DNA of 64,000 bases from NCBI RefSeq assembly GCF_015354055.1, contig NZ_JACHTM010000002.1:310001-374000 (forward strand). The letters run 5' to 3'. The notes under the pieces are model-generated. The model was not told where the DNA came from and did no database searches. It saw only the letters and a program-made list of their open reading frames with translations. Both the position numbers and the translations under genes were made by a program. This DNA is from Thermaurantiacus tibetensis. GTDB taxonomy: Bacteria; Pseudomonadota; Alphaproteobacteria; Sphingomonadales; Sphingomonadaceae. Numbering within the stretch: position 1 is the first letter of the stretch; each line of letters starts with the position of its first letter. This document shows positions 63,446-64,000 of the stretch, one piece after another.

Positions 63446-64000
63446 CACTCGATGGACCCGATCCGCCGCCCGTCGGGCTTGCCGCCAGCGGACGGAAGGA
63501 TCCGCTCGGCCCGGCCCGCCAGCCGCCCGTGCGGAACCATCCCCACGCCCCCTGCACCGGGCTGCGCCCGGCTGTCGGCGCTGTCCGCCCGGTTGTCGCC
63601 GAGCACGAAATAATGGCCCTCGGGCACCCGGGTCTCGGGCATGTCCGGCCCGGCCGGGCCGATCCGCACCGTCCAGGCCCGCGTGCCGATGCGCTCGCGG
63701 CAGAGGCCAGGCGCCACGGGCTCGCACGGCACCGGCGCCCCGTCGAGCCAGAGCTGCCCCCCACGGATGGCGACGCGGTCGCCTCCCACTGCCACCACCC
63801 GCTTCACGTGATCGATGCCCAACGCCGGGTCGGCCACGAAGAGCACCACGTCCCCGCGCTCCGCCGCCCTCGACCCGAGCCGCGCGACCGGAGCGGCGCT
63901 TTCGGGCGAGGCCTCGCCCACCGCCACCCGGGCCGCGAGCAGGCGCAGGAGCGGAGCCGGGAGCGACGCCAGAGACCAGCCGTAGGCAGCCTTGTCGACG
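63445..64000 (-). CDS. lepB: Signal peptidase I, C-terminal part (5' end outside window)
   Basis: The frame is open to the window edge and encodes the C-terminal 184 residues of signal peptidase I, which removes signal peptides at the outer face of the inner membrane. After the first visible residues VDKAAYGWSLASLP, the Lys general-base box is HVKRVVAVGGDRVAIRGGQL, and EGHYFVLGDNRADSADSR is the family's last conserved box. The catalytic Ser region and the membrane anchors lie upstream, outside the window. It heads the lepB-rnc-era-recO-parC series. Confidence 0.94.
   Translation of the reverse strand, partial: VDKAAYGWSLASLPAPLLRLLAARVAVGEASPESAAPVARLGSRAAERGDVVLFVADPALGIDHVKRVVAVGGDRVAIRGGQLWLDGAPVPCEPVAPGLCRERIGTRAWTVRIGPAGPDMPETRVPEGHYFVLGDNRADSADSRAQPGAGGVGMVPHGRLAGRAERILPSAGGKPDGRRIGSIE

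Overview
The window is very GC-rich, gene-dense bacterial chromosome, most consistent with an alphaproteobacterium. The gene orders lepB-rnc-era-recO-parC, infA-maf-RNaseE/G-like-yacG and phoR-phoU-phoB, the families DUF1489 and DUF2189, and a TonB receptor beside a Rieske/P450 catabolic locus all fit. A sphingomonad-like or nearby order is plausible, but I cannot assign a genus. No insertion sequence, prophage, CRISPR array or rRNA was seen. Many adjacent genes are joined by 4-base start/stop overlaps (ATGA, GTGA, TTGA and apparently CTGA), so operon-type translational coupling is common.

Layout. 1-5.8 kb: the recA 3' end, a CarD-type regulator, a 2-oxoglutarate/Fe(II) dioxygenase, two convergent L,D-transpeptidases, DUF1489 and DUF2189 genes and tRNA-Gly(CCC). 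5.9-15.9 kb: a catabolic locus. The plus-strand operon encodes a Rieske oxygenase, P450, TetR regulator, MFS carrier and SDR. A minus-strand operon encodes a ThuA-like protein, a carboxymuconolactone decarboxylase-like protein and a second SDR, and diverges from a TonB-dependent receptor. An ATAC-N6-GTAT inverted repeat lies in front of the Rieske gene and again in the ThuA/receptor divergent promoter, so one regulator, probably the TetR protein, may control the whole locus. 15.9-25 kb: housekeeping and small metabolic genes (yacG, maf, infA, a 57-residue membrane protein, dapB, sirtuin, zincin, pterin dehydratase), a coupled carotenoid-oxygenase/NTF2/enoyl-CoA hydratase operon, then a DsbA-like oxidoreductase and an alcohol dehydrogenase.

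25-37 kb: methyltransferase, D-aminoacylase-like hydrolase, FrhB-like flavin/Fe-S protein, AidB-like acyl-CoA dehydrogenase, PhoX phosphatase, S9 peptidase, and groES-groEL with a CIRCE operator, a promoter and an intrinsic terminator. 37-45.5 kb: a repeat-containing membrane protein, an SDR, phoB-phoU-phoR, a possible AbgT remnant, and an NnrU-SDR-hypothetical operon. 45.5-58.8 kb: a lipoprotein/secreted amidohydrolase pair in which the second member has lost its metal-binding motif, a POT peptide transporter, a MoxR ATPase, a CpcT-like lipoprotein, a DUF4403 lipoprotein, uvrB, a standalone HsdR-N-like nuclease candidate, a secreted esterase and a third amidohydrolase. 58.8-64 kb: parC, recO, era, rnc and the 3' part of lepB.

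Three genes (MFS carrier, FrhB-like, repeat membrane protein) seem best explained by CTG start codons. The strongest leads for new biology are the two-promoter operator of the catabolic locus, the active/degenerate amidohydrolase pair, and the uncharacterised FrhB-like and HsdR-N-like proteins.
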